DNA of 64,000 nt from Rhodobacter sp. (GTDB lineage: Bacteria > Pseudomonadota > Alphaproteobacteria > Rhodobacterales > Rhodobacteraceae), in the NCBI GenBank assembly GCA_030065095.1, contig JASJDP010000002.1, positions 1 through 64,000 of the forward strand. The letters are read 5' to 3'. Position 1 is the first letter of the stretch. Every line of letters begins with the position of its first letter. This document shows, one piece after another, positions 33,174 through 41,981 of this stretch. The notes under the pieces are model-generated. The model was not told the DNA's origin, searched no databases, and was given only the letters and a program-made list of their open reading frames with translations. Position numbers and translations under genes: made by a program.

Positions 33174-34760
33174 ATGTCGGCCATCATCGATCAGTTCTTG
33201 ACCCGCGTCTCTGAAACGCCCGCGAAGACCGCTCTGATCGTCGGTCACGACCGGCGAAGCTACGCCGAACTGAAGGCCAACGCGCGGCGATATGCCGAAA
33301 AACTGTCAGGTATTGCCGAGGGTCGGCGTCTGAACGTCGCGCTGGCGCTGGAAGATTGTATCGAGTGCATCGAAATCGTCCTTGCCTGCCTGTGGTCGGG
33401 CCATTCCGTCGCCATCGCCGATCCGGATTGGCCGGCTTCGGCTCTGGCCGAGAATTTCGACGGCATCGGGATTGACCTGCTGATTGCCGAAGAGGCCGCC
33501 GCCCCGGCCCTCGAAAAGGTTCTCGGGACGGTCCCTGTCGCACCTCGCGACGCGCTGCACGACTGGTTCGACGAAATATCCGGGGCGGCCTTCCTCCCGG
33601 CCGGGGACGATGCGCCGTTTCTTATCGGGTTCACCTCCGGATCGACCGGGAAACCCAAAGCGTTCCGGCGCGGTCAAGGGTCCTGGTGCGCCAGTTTCGG
33701 CGCCAGCGACCATGATCTTCCGACCGGACCGGACGATATCGTTCTTTGCCCGGGCCTGATGAAACACACGCTTGGCCTCTACGCCGTGTTATATGCGGTT
33801 CTGCGGGGCGCGACCGCAATCGGAGCGCGTCAATTCGGCCCGACGGGCCCGGAAAGCCATGCGTCAGGCGTTCTCGATCTGGTCGCGGCAGAGCGAGTGA
33901 CGCAGCTTGCGCTGATCCCGCCGGTCGCGCATTGGCTGGGGCGTGCTGCACGGCGAGAGAACCGCTATTTTCAGACGGTCCGGCAGGTCACCACGACGTC
34001 GATGAAACTGGCGGATTCCACGGCGTCGCTGTTGAAGACCTATCTGCCGAACGCGGCAGTCATCGAGTATTACGGTTCGGCCGAGACCGGGTTCATCACG
34101 GTTGCAAAACCCGATGCAGCCGTACCCGCGGCATCGGTCGGCAGGGCCATGCATGGCGTGTCGATCTCGATCCGCGATGCCGAGAGCGGCGAGGAGCTCC
34201 CCCCTGGCGAGATCGGGCTTGTGCATATGCAAAGCCTCTATCTGTCGGACGGCTATATCTTTGAGTACGACACGGGCGGGTTCCGGTTTTCCGCAAATGG
34301 TTGGGCCACGGTGGGGGATTTCGGTTGGCTTGACGACAGGGGCATGCTGACGCTGGCAGGCCGCGAAAACAATCTGATGATCAGCGGCGGCCACAAGGTC
34401 TATCCGGCCGAAATCGAGGCCGTCATTCGGGACCATACCGAGGTAGAGGCTGCCTGTGTTTTCGGCCTGCCCAATCCGGTGTGGGGCGATATCGTGTGCC
34501 TGGCGACGGCGCCGCGCCACGCCCGGCTGAAAACACTGTCGACCTTGTGCTACGACGTATTGCCGCCTGAACGGTGCCCTCAGGTGCATTTCCCGCTGGA
34601 TGAACTTCCGCGAACGCCCACCGGCAAGATCGCACTGACGACCCTGCGCGAGAACCTGGGGCGGCGGTACGGCACCCAATTGGCCGGGATGACGATGGGA
34701 ACGCTGCAGGCGACACGGAAGGCGCGTGCGTTCATTCCGATTGCGGCTCGTGCGGAATGA
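33174..34760 (+). CDS. class I adenylate-forming acyl-CoA ligase, paralogue 1 of the biotin cluster
   Basis: A 528-residue ANL-superfamily enzyme that activates a carboxylate as acyl-AMP and usually transfers it to CoA. The ATP loop is FTSGSTGKPKAF. The motifs EYYGSAETG (A5), NGWATVGDFGWLDDRG (A7), ENNLMISGGHKVYPAEIE (A8) and the C-terminal lysine PTGKI (A10) are all present, so the enzyme should be active. It resembles the second ligase at 36433 throughout, including the unusual PKAFxR after the P-loop. The order bioY-(acyl-CoA dehydrogenase)-ligase suggests the acyl substrate is biotin-related. The B. subtilis yhfT ligase beside bioY is a precedent. It ends convergently with, and 29 bp inside, the thioesterase gene. 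Confidence 0.85.
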   Translation: MSAIIDQFLTRVSETPAKTALIVGHDRRSYAELKANARRYAEKLSGIAEGRRLNVALALEDCIECIEIVLACLWSGHSVAIADPDWPASALAENFDGIGIDLLIAEEAAAPALEKVLGTVPVAPRDALHDWFDEISGAAFLPAGDDAPFLIGFTSGSTGKPKAFRRGQGSWCASFGASDHDLPTGPDDIVLCPGLMKHTLGLYAVLYAVLRGATAIGARQFGPTGPESHASGVLDLVAAERVTQLALIPPVAHWLGRAARRENRYFQTVRQVTTTSMKLADSTASLLKTYLPNAAVIEYYGSAETGFITVAKPDAAVPAASVGRAMHGVSISIRDAESGEELPPGEIGLVHMQSLYLSDGYIFEYDTGGFRFSANGWATVGDFGWLDDRGMLTLAGRENNLMISGGHKVYPAEIEAVIRDHTEVEAACVFGLPNPVWGDIVCLATAPRHARLKTLSTLCYDVLPPERCPQVHFPLDELPRTPTGKIALTTLRENLGRRYGTQLAGMTMGTLQATRKARAFIPIAARAE

Positions 34761-35208
34761 CATGATGTTCGAGGGCGGCGCGCAAATCATCCGGCAGCGG
34801 GCTGGGAACCGACGATTGGCGTTCGACGCAGATCCAGACGATGTCGGCCGTGGCGCGCAGCTCTCCCTCCGGTCCCAGCATCCGTGGCGAGAACCCGAGG
34901 CTGGAGCGGCCCAACCGGCCGACCCTGCACTCGATTTCGATCAGGTCGTCGTAGCGGGACGGCGCGTGAAACAAGACCTCGACTTTTCGGACATGAAAGA
35001 CATACCGCCCGCCGGGCGCAAAGTGCTCCGACAGGCCTTCGTAGCGCAGAAAGTGGCTTATCGCGGCTTCGAAATGGCTGACATGCGCCGCGTTATGCAT
35101 GTGCCCGTGCATGTCGATGTCACGAAACGGCACGGCGATACGGTAATTGCGATCCAAAGGCTGCTTCCCAGCAAACGAACGGAGCCGATGCTGCATCGAC
35201 ATGCGCAT
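34732..35208 (-). CDS. hotdog-fold acyl-CoA thioesterase (4HBT/YbgC-like)
   Basis: A 158-residue thioesterase. The active-site signature VPFRDIDMHGHMHNAAH (about residues 24-40) carries the conserved aspartate and histidine/asparagine of the 4-hydroxybenzoyl-CoA thioesterase family, followed by EVLFHAPSRYDDLIEIE. It would hydrolyse an acyl-CoA to the free acid. It is transcribed divergently from the MFS gene (36 bp apart) and overlaps the end of ligase 1 on the other strand. Internal Met codons at 35202 and 35196 are alternative starts. Placed between two acyl-CoA ligases, it probably recycles CoA in the same pathway. Confidence 0.82.
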   Translation of the reverse strand: MRMSMQHRLRSFAGKQPLDRNYRIAVPFRDIDMHGHMHNAAHVSHFEAAISHFLRYEGLSEHFAPGGRYVFHVRKVEVLFHAPSRYDDLIEIECRVGRLGRSSLGFSPRMLGPEGELRATADIVWICVERQSSVPSPLPDDLRAALEHHVIPHEPQSE

Positions 35209-35244
35209 CCCGACAGATGAAAGGTTTACAGTGAAACGCCGACT

Positions 35245-36429
35245 ATGAGAATTGCGCTTTCGATTTTTCTTGCCGCGATCTATGCCGGTCAGGGGGCGTG
35301 GATCCCCTATGTCGGCCTTTGGCTTGCCGCGCAGGGGATGTCCGAGGCCGCATTGCCTCTTTTGTTCTCCGTCATGCTGTTTTCCAAGGTGTTCAGCAGC
35401 CCTGTTGTCGCGCATCTGTGCGACACGTCCGGACGTCCAGAGCTGGTGGGGGCAATCCTGTCGCTTGGCCTGGCTTTGTGTTATGCGGCCCTCCTGCTGC
35501 CCGGGTTGCCCGGGGCCGGTATCGCCGCACTGGTGATCGCCGCCAGCGCGATCGCCCCGGTTTTGTTTCCGATCGCGGATCGCCTGATCCTGCGCGTCAG
35601 CGGACATGGCGGACAGGGCTTTGGCCGGCACCGGCTTTGGGGGTCGGTCGGTTTCGCCGTCGGCACCCTGGCGGCCGGCCAGCTGGCAATGCAAGCCAGT
35701 TTGGACCTTGTCGTCATCCTCGTTGCCTGCCTGGCACTCACCTCCTTTGTGGTGCTCGCCGTCTTGCACTTTGGCACCGCTCTTGCGGTAATGCATGGCA
35801 CGGGTGACAAGCGCTCTCCGTTTCTCGTACTTTTGGGCATCCGTCCCATTTGGCCGGCGCTGATCGCGTCGGCCCTGATTTTGGCAAGCAATGCCCATTT
35901 TTTCACGCTGGCCCCTTTGGATTGGTCCGCTGCCGGAATGACGCTGCGGACCATTTCGCTGATCTGGGCCGTCGGCATCGCGGCGGAAGTGCTCGGATTT
36001 CTTTTCGGGGGGCCGATATTGCGCCGGTTTACGCCCGGCTCCCTTCTCGTCGCCGCCGGTCTCTTGAGCGCCCTGCGCTGGCTTGCCATGGCGCTGTGGA
36101 GCAATGCGGCAATCCTTCTGATTGCCCAGTTGGGCCAGATCGCAACGATCGCCTTTACGGCCGTCGCATTTGCCGCCTCGGTTTCGATTCACGTTCCCCA
36201 AAACGCACAGGTTTCTGCCTTTGCGATGTTCACGCTTCTGGCGATGGGACCCTTCATCAGCGCGGCAACGATCGTGGCCTCTGCGACGACGGAGATCTTT
36301 GCGGTATCGGGGTTCGCCGCGATGGTGCCGATCTGTCTGGCCGCCACCGCAATTGCGGCAATCGGCTTGACCGACAAGGGCGATGGCGCCGCAGCGCAAG
36401 CCGAAACGCTCAACGGCGAAGGACGCTGA
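35245..36429 (+). CDS. MFS transporter (MFS_1-like, HcaT-type)
   Basis: A 394-residue inner-membrane carrier with twelve hydrophobic segments. The features FLAAIYAGQGAWIPYVGLWLAAQG in the first helix pair and a GFGRHRLWGSVGFAVG segment after helix 4 are typical of the MFS_1-like subgroup that contains the 3-phenylpropionate permease HcaT. A carboxylic acid or its derivative is therefore a reasonable cargo. The next ligase gene begins 3 bp after its stop, so uptake followed by CoA activation is the natural reading. Confidence 0.83.
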   Translation: MRIALSIFLAAIYAGQGAWIPYVGLWLAAQGMSEAALPLLFSVMLFSKVFSSPVVAHLCDTSGRPELVGAILSLGLALCYAALLLPGLPGAGIAALVIAASAIAPVLFPIADRLILRVSGHGGQGFGRHRLWGSVGFAVGTLAAGQLAMQASLDLVVILVACLALTSFVVLAVLHFGTALAVMHGTGDKRSPFLVLLGIRPIWPALIASALILASNAHFFTLAPLDWSAAGMTLRTISLIWAVGIAAEVLGFLFGGPILRRFTPGSLLVAAGLLSALRWLAMALWSNAAILLIAQLGQIATIAFTAVAFAASVSIHVPQNAQVSAFAMFTLLAMGPFISAATIVASATTEIFAVSGFAAMVPICLAATAIAAIGLTDKGDGAAAQAETLNGEGR

Positions 36430-36432
36430 GAT

Positions 36433-37971
36433 ATGCCCTTGCACGACATCCTAAGACGGCACGGCCTGCAGCGCCCGGGCGCGACGGCGGTGGTGATCGG
36501 CGGCCGCGCCGTCACCTATGGCGACCTTGTGGCGCGGGCGGATCGGATCAACGCCGTCGTTGCGGCCTGTCCCAGGGTACAGCGCGAACAGCCTAAACTT
36601 CGAGAAATCCCTGTTTTCGGACTTCTCATGGGGAACCATCCGCATGTGGCCGAATTTCTGGCGGCCGCGCTGGTGGGCCGGTGTTGCGTCCTTCTTCTGG
36701 ATACGCTGCTGCCGCTGAAACAACTTCACGACATACTCGACAGGGTGGCCCCGGACATTCTGTTCATTGCCGGGCGACCGGCCGATCCCTTTCAGGGATT
36801 TGGATTTCCGGTAAGGTCCGTGGAAACCGAAGCCGATCTGGAAATCCTGCTGGCAGCCGCGCCGGGGCCGGACCGGCACGGATCAGGGGAAGACGACCCC
36901 TTTCTGATCGCGTTCACCTCCGGGACAACATCCCTGCCAAAGGCGTTTCTGCGCAACAGGCGAAGCTGGCGAAAATCCCTGGCCGTCGGTCGGCGCCATT
37001 TCGAGACAGGTCCCGGCCTTCATACCTTGTCGCCGGGTCCGCTTGCACATGGTCTATCGCTTTATGCCTTTGCCGAGACGCTGGATGCCGGCGCGGCGTT
37101 CCATACGCTGGACAAATTCACCCCCCAAGCGGCATGGAAAACGATCGCCGAAAACGACCTCCAACGGCTGGTTTGTGTCCCGTCGGTTCTGGACGCCTTG
37201 TGCCGCCATGCCGGCCACGCTCAGGATCCGCTGAAGTCCCTTGCCGGGATCACAACCGCCGGCGCGAAGCTTGAGGACGATCTGCTGAACCGGCTTGGCA
37301 AGATCGCACCGCGCGCGAATGTGACGGAGTATTACGGCGCCTCCGAGCTTGGGTTCGTGACAACCGTTTCGCACCAGCCGCACGACGGCGGGTACACACG
37401 CGGCGGGGCCGGTGTGGGCCGCGCCTTTCCAGGCGTCGACATCGAAATCCGGCCGTCCCGGGAAGACACCGCCGACGGCACGAGCGGGACCATTTGGGTG
37501 CAAAGCGCACTGACCATTGACGGCTACCTTTGGCGGGACGATCTGTCGGCGTTTCAGCGGGACGGGGATTGGTCGACGGTCGGGGATGTCGGAAGGTTCG
37601 ACAGCGCGGGCCATCTGCACCTGCTCGGCCGTGCGAACGGAATGATCATATCCGGGGGCAACAACATCTATCCCGGCGAAATCGACGCCTGTCTGAAAAA
37701 CCATCCTGCGGTCAAGGAGGTGAATACCGTGGGATTACCCGATACATATCTTGGCAAGGCACTGGTCGCGGTGCTTGAGTTCGAAAAGGACGTCGAGCGC
37801 CCCGGGGAAGACGAACTGATAGAACACTGCGCGGAGAACCTGCAAAAGTATAAGATACCCCGCCGGTTCCTGCAGACCGGGGAATGGCCCATGACAGCCA
37901 GCGGAAAGGTGTCGACGGCACGGCTTGTCGACTGGATTGCCGAAAAGGATGAGAGACTTGCTGTACTCTGA
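36433..37971 (+). CDS. class I adenylate-forming acyl-CoA ligase, paralogue 2 of the biotin cluster
   Basis: A 512-residue ANL enzyme, paralogous to the ligase at 33174. ATP loop FTSGTTSLPKAFLRN (glycine of the usual TGxPK replaced by Ser-Leu), A5 EYYGASELG, A7 DWSTVGDVGRFD, A8 ANGMIISGGNNIYPGEID, A10 lysine in TASGKVS. All key residues appear present, although the P-loop variation is noted. It lies 3 bp after the MFS gene and overlaps the thiolase start by 23 bp. Domain order and length are normal. The two ligases may act on different chain forms of the same compound. That is inference. Confidence 0.85.
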   Translation: MPLHDILRRHGLQRPGATAVVIGGRAVTYGDLVARADRINAVVAACPRVQREQPKLREIPVFGLLMGNHPHVAEFLAAALVGRCCVLLLDTLLPLKQLHDILDRVAPDILFIAGRPADPFQGFGFPVRSVETEADLEILLAAAPGPDRHGSGEDDPFLIAFTSGTTSLPKAFLRNRRSWRKSLAVGRRHFETGPGLHTLSPGPLAHGLSLYAFAETLDAGAAFHTLDKFTPQAAWKTIAENDLQRLVCVPSVLDALCRHAGHAQDPLKSLAGITTAGAKLEDDLLNRLGKIAPRANVTEYYGASELGFVTTVSHQPHDGGYTRGGAGVGRAFPGVDIEIRPSREDTADGTSGTIWVQSALTIDGYLWRDDLSAFQRDGDWSTVGDVGRFDSAGHLHLLGRANGMIISGGNNIYPGEIDACLKNHPAVKEVNTVGLPDTYLGKALVAVLEFEKDVERPGEDELIEHCAENLQKYKIPRRFLQTGEWPMTASGKVSTARLVDWIAEKDERLAVL

Positions 37972-39160
37972 TCTGCCGGACGACCGACAGCCGGTCATCG
38001 TGGCCGCCAGGCGCAGCCCCGTGGCGCGCGCCTTTGGCGCGCTGTCGATGGTCGAGCCCCAGGATCTGGCGGCTCCGGTCATTCGGGCGGTGCTGGCGGA
38101 CATCGGGATGACGGCAGATGCCGTTGACGACGTCATCCTGGGCAATGCCACCGGCGGAGGCGGCAATATCGCGCGCCTGTCCGGCCTGACCGCCGGGCTG
38201 CCGGTCGGTGTCCCCGGCGTGACCGTCGACCGTCAATGCGGCTCGGGTCTGGATGCAATCGTGACCGCCTGCCATCTCGTGGCGGCCGGGGCGGGATCGG
38301 TGTATCTTGCTGGCGGCGTGGAAAGCACCAGCCGTGCCCCGTGGCGTGTCGCACGTCCCCGCCGCCCGGGCGAACTCCCCTCATTTTTCGGACGCGCGCG
38401 ATTTTCACCCGACGATGTGGGCGATCCCGACATGGGTGTCGCCGCGGAAAACGTCGCGGCCCGGTACGGGGTGGACCGCAGACGCCAGGATGCATTCGCG
38501 CTGCAAAGCCACCGCCGGGCAGTGCGGTCGCAAGCCAACGGCGTATTCGACCGGGAAATCGTGCCCATCGCCACCGGCCGCGGTCCACAGGTGTCCGTCG
38601 ACGAATGCCCCAGGGCCGACACCACGGAGGCAAAGCTTGCAGGACTGCCGCCGGTCTTTGTCGACGGCGGCACCGTAACCGCCGGCAATTCCTGCCCGCT
38701 CAATGATGGCGCCGCGGTCGTGGTCGTAACGAGCTTGGCGCACGCGCGCCGGCTGGGGGCGGGGCGCGGCTTGCTCTTCGCTGGCGCGGCCGCGGCCGGT
38801 GTCGACCCCAACTATCTTGGAATCGGACCTGTCCCATCGACCCGAAAACTCCTGACGAGCCATCCCGATCTGGATTTGGAAACCGCGGCGGTTATCGAGT
38901 TCAACGAAGCTTTCGCCGCGCAAGTGCTGGCGACGCTCGATGAACTGAAGATAGACGAGACACGGGTCAACAGAGACGGTGGCGCCCTTGCGCTTGGGCA
39001 TCCGTTCGGGGCCTCGGGCGCGATCCTTATAACCCGGATTTTTCACCAGTTCGGCACATCGGGGGGACGTCATGACGACGGCGATCTTGCATTCGCCATG
39101 ATAGGTATCGGTGGCGGTATGGGGCTGAGCGCAGCCTTTCGGCACAGTCGTCTGCCATGA
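37949..39160 (+). CDS. thiolase-superfamily acyltransferase with a substituted second cysteine
   Basis: A 403-residue thiolase-fold enzyme. Nucleophile C97 is in VDRQCGSGLDA, the asparagine motif is FNEAFAAQV, and the catalytic histidine lies in GHPFGASGA. In canonical thiolases the C-terminal CxGGGxG supplies a second catalytic cysteine. Here the sequence is MIGIGGGMG, so that position is glycine (G386). This should impair classical thiolysis and may favour another acyl transfer or condensation. Start: ATG at 37949 inside the ligase gene; a longer in-frame GTG at 37925 is less likely. It is coupled to the SDR gene by a 4-bp overlap. The B. subtilis yhfS thiolase beside bioY is a precedent for the context. 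Confidence 0.85.
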   Translation: MRDLLYSDLPDDRQPVIVAARRSPVARAFGALSMVEPQDLAAPVIRAVLADIGMTADAVDDVILGNATGGGGNIARLSGLTAGLPVGVPGVTVDRQCGSGLDAIVTACHLVAAGAGSVYLAGGVESTSRAPWRVARPRRPGELPSFFGRARFSPDDVGDPDMGVAAENVAARYGVDRRRQDAFALQSHRRAVRSQANGVFDREIVPIATGRGPQVSVDECPRADTTEAKLAGLPPVFVDGGTVTAGNSCPLNDGAAVVVVTSLAHARRLGAGRGLLFAGAAAAGVDPNYLGIGPVPSTRKLLTSHPDLDLETAAVIEFNEAFAAQVLATLDELKIDETRVNRDGGALALGHPFGASGAILITRIFHQFGTSGGRHDDGDLAFAMIGIGGGMGLSAAFRHSRLP

Positions 39161-39954
39161 CCGAAACCCCTGCATTCAGGCGTGTGCTGATCACCGGTGC
39201 CAGCAGCGGGCTGGGGGCCGCGCTCGGCATGGAACTGGCCGCACCTGGCGTCAGTCTCGTGCTGGTCGGCCGCAATTCCAAACGGCTCGACGCGACTGCG
39301 CAAACCTGCCGTGCGCGCGGTGCCGACGTCGAAACCTGCGTCCTCGACGTCGCGGATGCGGCGGCCGTGGCCGATGCGCTGGAAGATGCCGATGCCCGCC
39401 AAGGGTTCGATCTGGTCATCGCCAATGCCGGGGTTGCCTTCGGCAGGGAGACCCCGGAAACCGCGCGCCTGACGGTCGAGACAAACGTCATCGGTGTCCT
39501 GAATACCCTGATTCCGATCGAGCCGCGGATGGTGGCACGGGGCTCTGGCCAGATCGGTCTGGTCAGTTCGCTTGCGGCCTTTCGGGTCCTGGGCGGACCG
39601 CCGGCCTATTCCGCCAGCAAGGCCTGGGTTCGCATCTATGGCGAAGCGTTGCGAGGACGGCTGGCCCGCAAAGGCATTGGCGTAACGGTCATTTGTCCCG
39701 GCTTCATCGATACGCCCATGGTCGACGATCACACGAGGATAGCGCTCGGACGGCAGATGATCGGCGCAAAGGAGGCGGCGAAGAAAATTGTAGCGGGCCT
39801 TAAGCAAAATGCTCCGCGCGTGACTTTTCCCAGAGGCGCGGCCATGCGTGTGTGGTGGCTGTCCGTCCTGCCCGTTTGGTACACGGACCGCAAGATCCGG
39901 CGCAAATATCGGGCGGCTGCCGTCAAATGGCGCGGCGATTCAAACACTGCGTGA
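39157..39954 (+). CDS. classical SDR oxidoreductase
   Basis: A 265-residue short-chain dehydrogenase. The cofactor loop TGASSGLG is at residues 13-20, NAGVAFG follows, the catalytic serine lies in GLVSSLAAF, the YSASK tetrad is intact, and PGFID(T)P follows. An arginine (GRNSKRL) after the second beta strand favours NADP(H). A basic, slightly hydrophobic C-terminal tail (RVWWLSVLPVWYTDRKIRRK) may bind the membrane. It is the last gene of the ligase-thiolase-SDR unit and is consistent with a 3-oxoacyl/3-hydroxyacyl step on the CoA ester. The substrate is inferred only from the neighbours. Confidence 0.87.
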   Translation: MTETPAFRRVLITGASSGLGAALGMELAAPGVSLVLVGRNSKRLDATAQTCRARGADVETCVLDVADAAAVADALEDADARQGFDLVIANAGVAFGRETPETARLTVETNVIGVLNTLIPIEPRMVARGSGQIGLVSSLAAFRVLGGPPAYSASKAWVRIYGEALRGRLARKGIGVTVICPGFIDTPMVDDHTRIALGRQMIGAKEAAKKIVAGLKQNAPRVTFPRGAAMRVWWLSVLPVWYTDRKIRRKYRAAAVKWRGDSNTA

Positions 39955-40357
39955 ACGGGTCCGCAGCCTTCATCGCCTTTTGCCGACAGGTCGGGATTTG
40001 GCAGTTTCGACACTGGGCAAGCCTGGGGGCGCGCGTTCTGCAGATCGACATATCTCGGGTCTCTGCACGCCGTTTTGCGCCGGATGCGATCAGGGCCCTG
40101 CAGGGCATAGCACGGGAACAAGCCCCGCATTGCGGTGGCGTGACATCCGTGTTCTGGGACGGGATGGGCGCGTGAGGCGCTCTGAAGGATCGCGAGGCGG
40201 CCGCGTCGAGCGCGACAAGCGCGCTGTGTAAAGGGCGGTTGGGATTTCGACTTGCGTACGCCGGTTGCTTTTCGGTGCCGGAGTTAGCCGCTCGATCCCG
40301 GCGTGCGGTGGCACACAGTGCGTTTTATAGACTTCAAAACTTCGGTTGGCCCCAGCC
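39955..40357. other. 403-bp region without a supported gene
   Basis: It lies between the last gene of the biotin-linked cluster and the end of moaA (convergent). Short frames contain several Cys codons but no family pattern I can defend. A GC-rich, self-complementary stretch (GAGCGCGACAAGCGCGC) occurs near 40208-40224. It may mark the right edge of an inserted segment, but no repeat supports this. Confidence 0.4.
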
Positions 40358-41365
40358 TCACCCCCCCGTATGGCTCATATGCCGCGAGACCTGCCCATCT
40401 GCCCTCTGCCTGGAATAATCGAAATCATGGCCCTTGGGTTTCAAACCGATGGCCGCGTGGATGGCCTTGATCAGGGGCGCGTCGGTGCCGGGATGGGCGC
40501 GCAGGGGCGCGCGGAGGTCGGCCATGTCCTCCTGGCCGAGGCACATATAAAGCTCGCCGGTACAGGTCAGGCGGACGCGGTTGCAGCTTTCGCAGAAATT
40601 ATGGGTCAGGGGTGTGATGAAGCCGACCTGCTGGCCGGTTTCCTCCAGCCGGACGTAACGGGCGGGACCGCCGGTGCGGTGGGCAAGGTCGGTGACGGTG
40701 TAGCGGCGCGCCAGCTGGGTGCGGATGTCGGAGACCGGCCAGTACTGGCCGATGCGGTCCTCGTTGCCCAAATCTCCCATCGGCATGACCTCGATCCAGG
40801 TGAGATCCATGTCTTCGCGCGCGCACCACGCGGTGAGGTCGAAGAGTTCGTCCTCGTTGAAGCCCCTCAGCGCGACCGCGTTGATCTTGACCCGCAGGCC
40901 GGCGGCACGGGCCGCCTCGATGCCCCGGAGCACCTGGCCCAGGCGGCCCCAACGGGTGACGCGGGCAAACTTGGCCTCGTCCAGCGTGTCGAGCGAGACA
41001 TTGATGCGGCGGACGCCCGCGGCATAGAGATCCGTTGCGAACCGGGCAAGCTGCGAGCCGTTGGTCGTCAGCGTGAGTTCCTTCAGCGCACCGGTGTGCA
41101 GATGGCGCGACATGGCGTGAAAGAAGGTCAGGATATCGCGGCGCACCAGCGGTTCGCCACCGGTGATGCGCAGCTTCTCGACGCCGAGGCCCACGAAGGC
41201 CGAGCAGAGGCGGTCGAGCTCTTCCAGCGTCAGAAGCTCTTTCTTCGGCAGGAAGGTCATGTTTTCCGACATGCAATAGACGCAGCGGAAATCGCAGCGG
41301 TCGGTGACCGAGACGCGCAGGTAGGTGATGGCGCGGGCGAAGGGGTCGATCAGCTGGGGTGTCAT
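40358..41365 (-). CDS. moaA: GTP 3',8-cyclase (molybdenum cofactor biosynthesis)
   Basis: A 335-residue radical-SAM enzyme for the first step of molybdopterin synthesis. The N-terminal [4Fe-4S] motif is CDFRCVYC, the glycine-rich [11 protein letters not shown] follows, and the C-terminal cluster is C-x2-C-x13-C ([15 protein letters not shown]...MC). Length is standard. The usual C-terminal GG is replaced by ...HMSHTGG at the very end, which retains the two glycines. It diverges from a lipoprotein gene and is convergent with the biotin-linked cluster. Confidence 0.96.
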   Translation of the reverse strand: MTPQLIDPFARAITYLRVSVTDRCDFRCVYCMSENMTFLPKKELLTLEELDRLCSAFVGLGVEKLRITGGEPLVRRDILTFFHAMSRHLHTGALKELTLTTNGSQLARFATDLYAAGVRRINVSLDTLDEAKFARVTRWGRLGQVLRGIEAARAAGLRVKINAVALRGFNEDELFDLTAWCAREDMDLTWIEVMPMGDLGNEDRIGQYWPVSDIRTQLARRYTVTDLAHRTGGPARYVRLEETGQQVGFITPLTHNFCESCNRVRLTCTGELYMCLGQEDMADLRAPLRAHPGTDAPLIKAIHAAIGLKPKGHDFDYSRQRADGQVSRHMSHTGG

Positions 41366-41451
41366 GGGGTTTCAACTTAGGCCGGGCGGGGGGCCGCCGC
41401 AAGTTGGGGAAGTCGTTGAACGGGGGGGAAATTGGTCTTAGGGTGCCCGCC

Positions 41452-41979
41452 ATGAGGTATGCAGTGTTTCTGATCGCAGGCCTTGCCCTGGCCGGGTGTG
41501 CGGGGCAACGCGAGGGGTTCCTGAGCGGTTTGCGCGGGGAGCGGGCCGAGACGCCGCCGCCCGCGCCGGTGGCCACCGTGCCCGAGGGCGAGGTGCCGGT
41601 GTCAGAGGGCAATCCGTTCGACGTGGCGATCGTCGAACCGCCGGCGGATGCGCGCACGGTTGAACAGTTCGATACCACCACTACGGAACAGCGCGAAGCG
41701 GTCATGGTCGAGACGCCCGAGCCGTCGGACGGGCGGCTGGGCACGACGATCGCCTCGCTCGGCGATCCCAACGAGCCGGGATTCTGGATCAAGACGCCCT
41801 TGGTGGACGCCCCGGCCTCGGGTCGGCTGTTATACGTGACCAGCGGGCGCAGCGTGCAGGTGCAACTGATCCCCTCGGGCACGTCCGCGGGCAGCGGCAG
41901 CCAGGTGTCGCTGGCGGCGATGCGGCTTTTGGATGCGCCGCTGGCGGGGTTGCCGGAGCTTGAGGTCTACGTCAACTGA
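41452..41979 (+). CDS. predicted outer-membrane lipoprotein of unknown function
   Basis: A 175-residue protein with a lipoprotein signal MRYAVFLIAGLALAGC (lipid attachment at C16). A Pro/Glu/Ala-rich low-complexity stretch (30-110) is followed by a compact domain FWIKTPLVDAPASGRLLY ... SVQVQLIPSG ... SQVSLAAMRLL. I do not recognise a functional family. It is followed 2 bp later by an acyl-CoA ligase in the same direction and is possibly cotranscribed. Confidence 0.75.
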   Translation: MRYAVFLIAGLALAGCAGQREGFLSGLRGERAETPPPAPVATVPEGEVPVSEGNPFDVAIVEPPADARTVEQFDTTTTEQREAVMVETPEPSDGRLGTTIASLGDPNEPGFWIKTPLVDAPASGRLLYVTSGRSVQVQLIPSGTSAGSGSQVSLAAMRLLDAPLAGLPELEVYVN

Positions 41980-41981
41980 TC

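Noticed and set aside
39923-40108. Short cysteine-rich minus-strand frame downstream of the SDR gene
   Set aside because: Cys spacing does not match any zinc-binding family I can name, and it lacks a ribosome-binding site.
28611-40357. Direct repeat of the tRNA-Ser 3' end marking an island
   Set aside because: I looked for a second copy of the T-arm/acceptor sequence near 39955-40357 and did not find one, so the cluster cannot be called a tRNA-Ser island.
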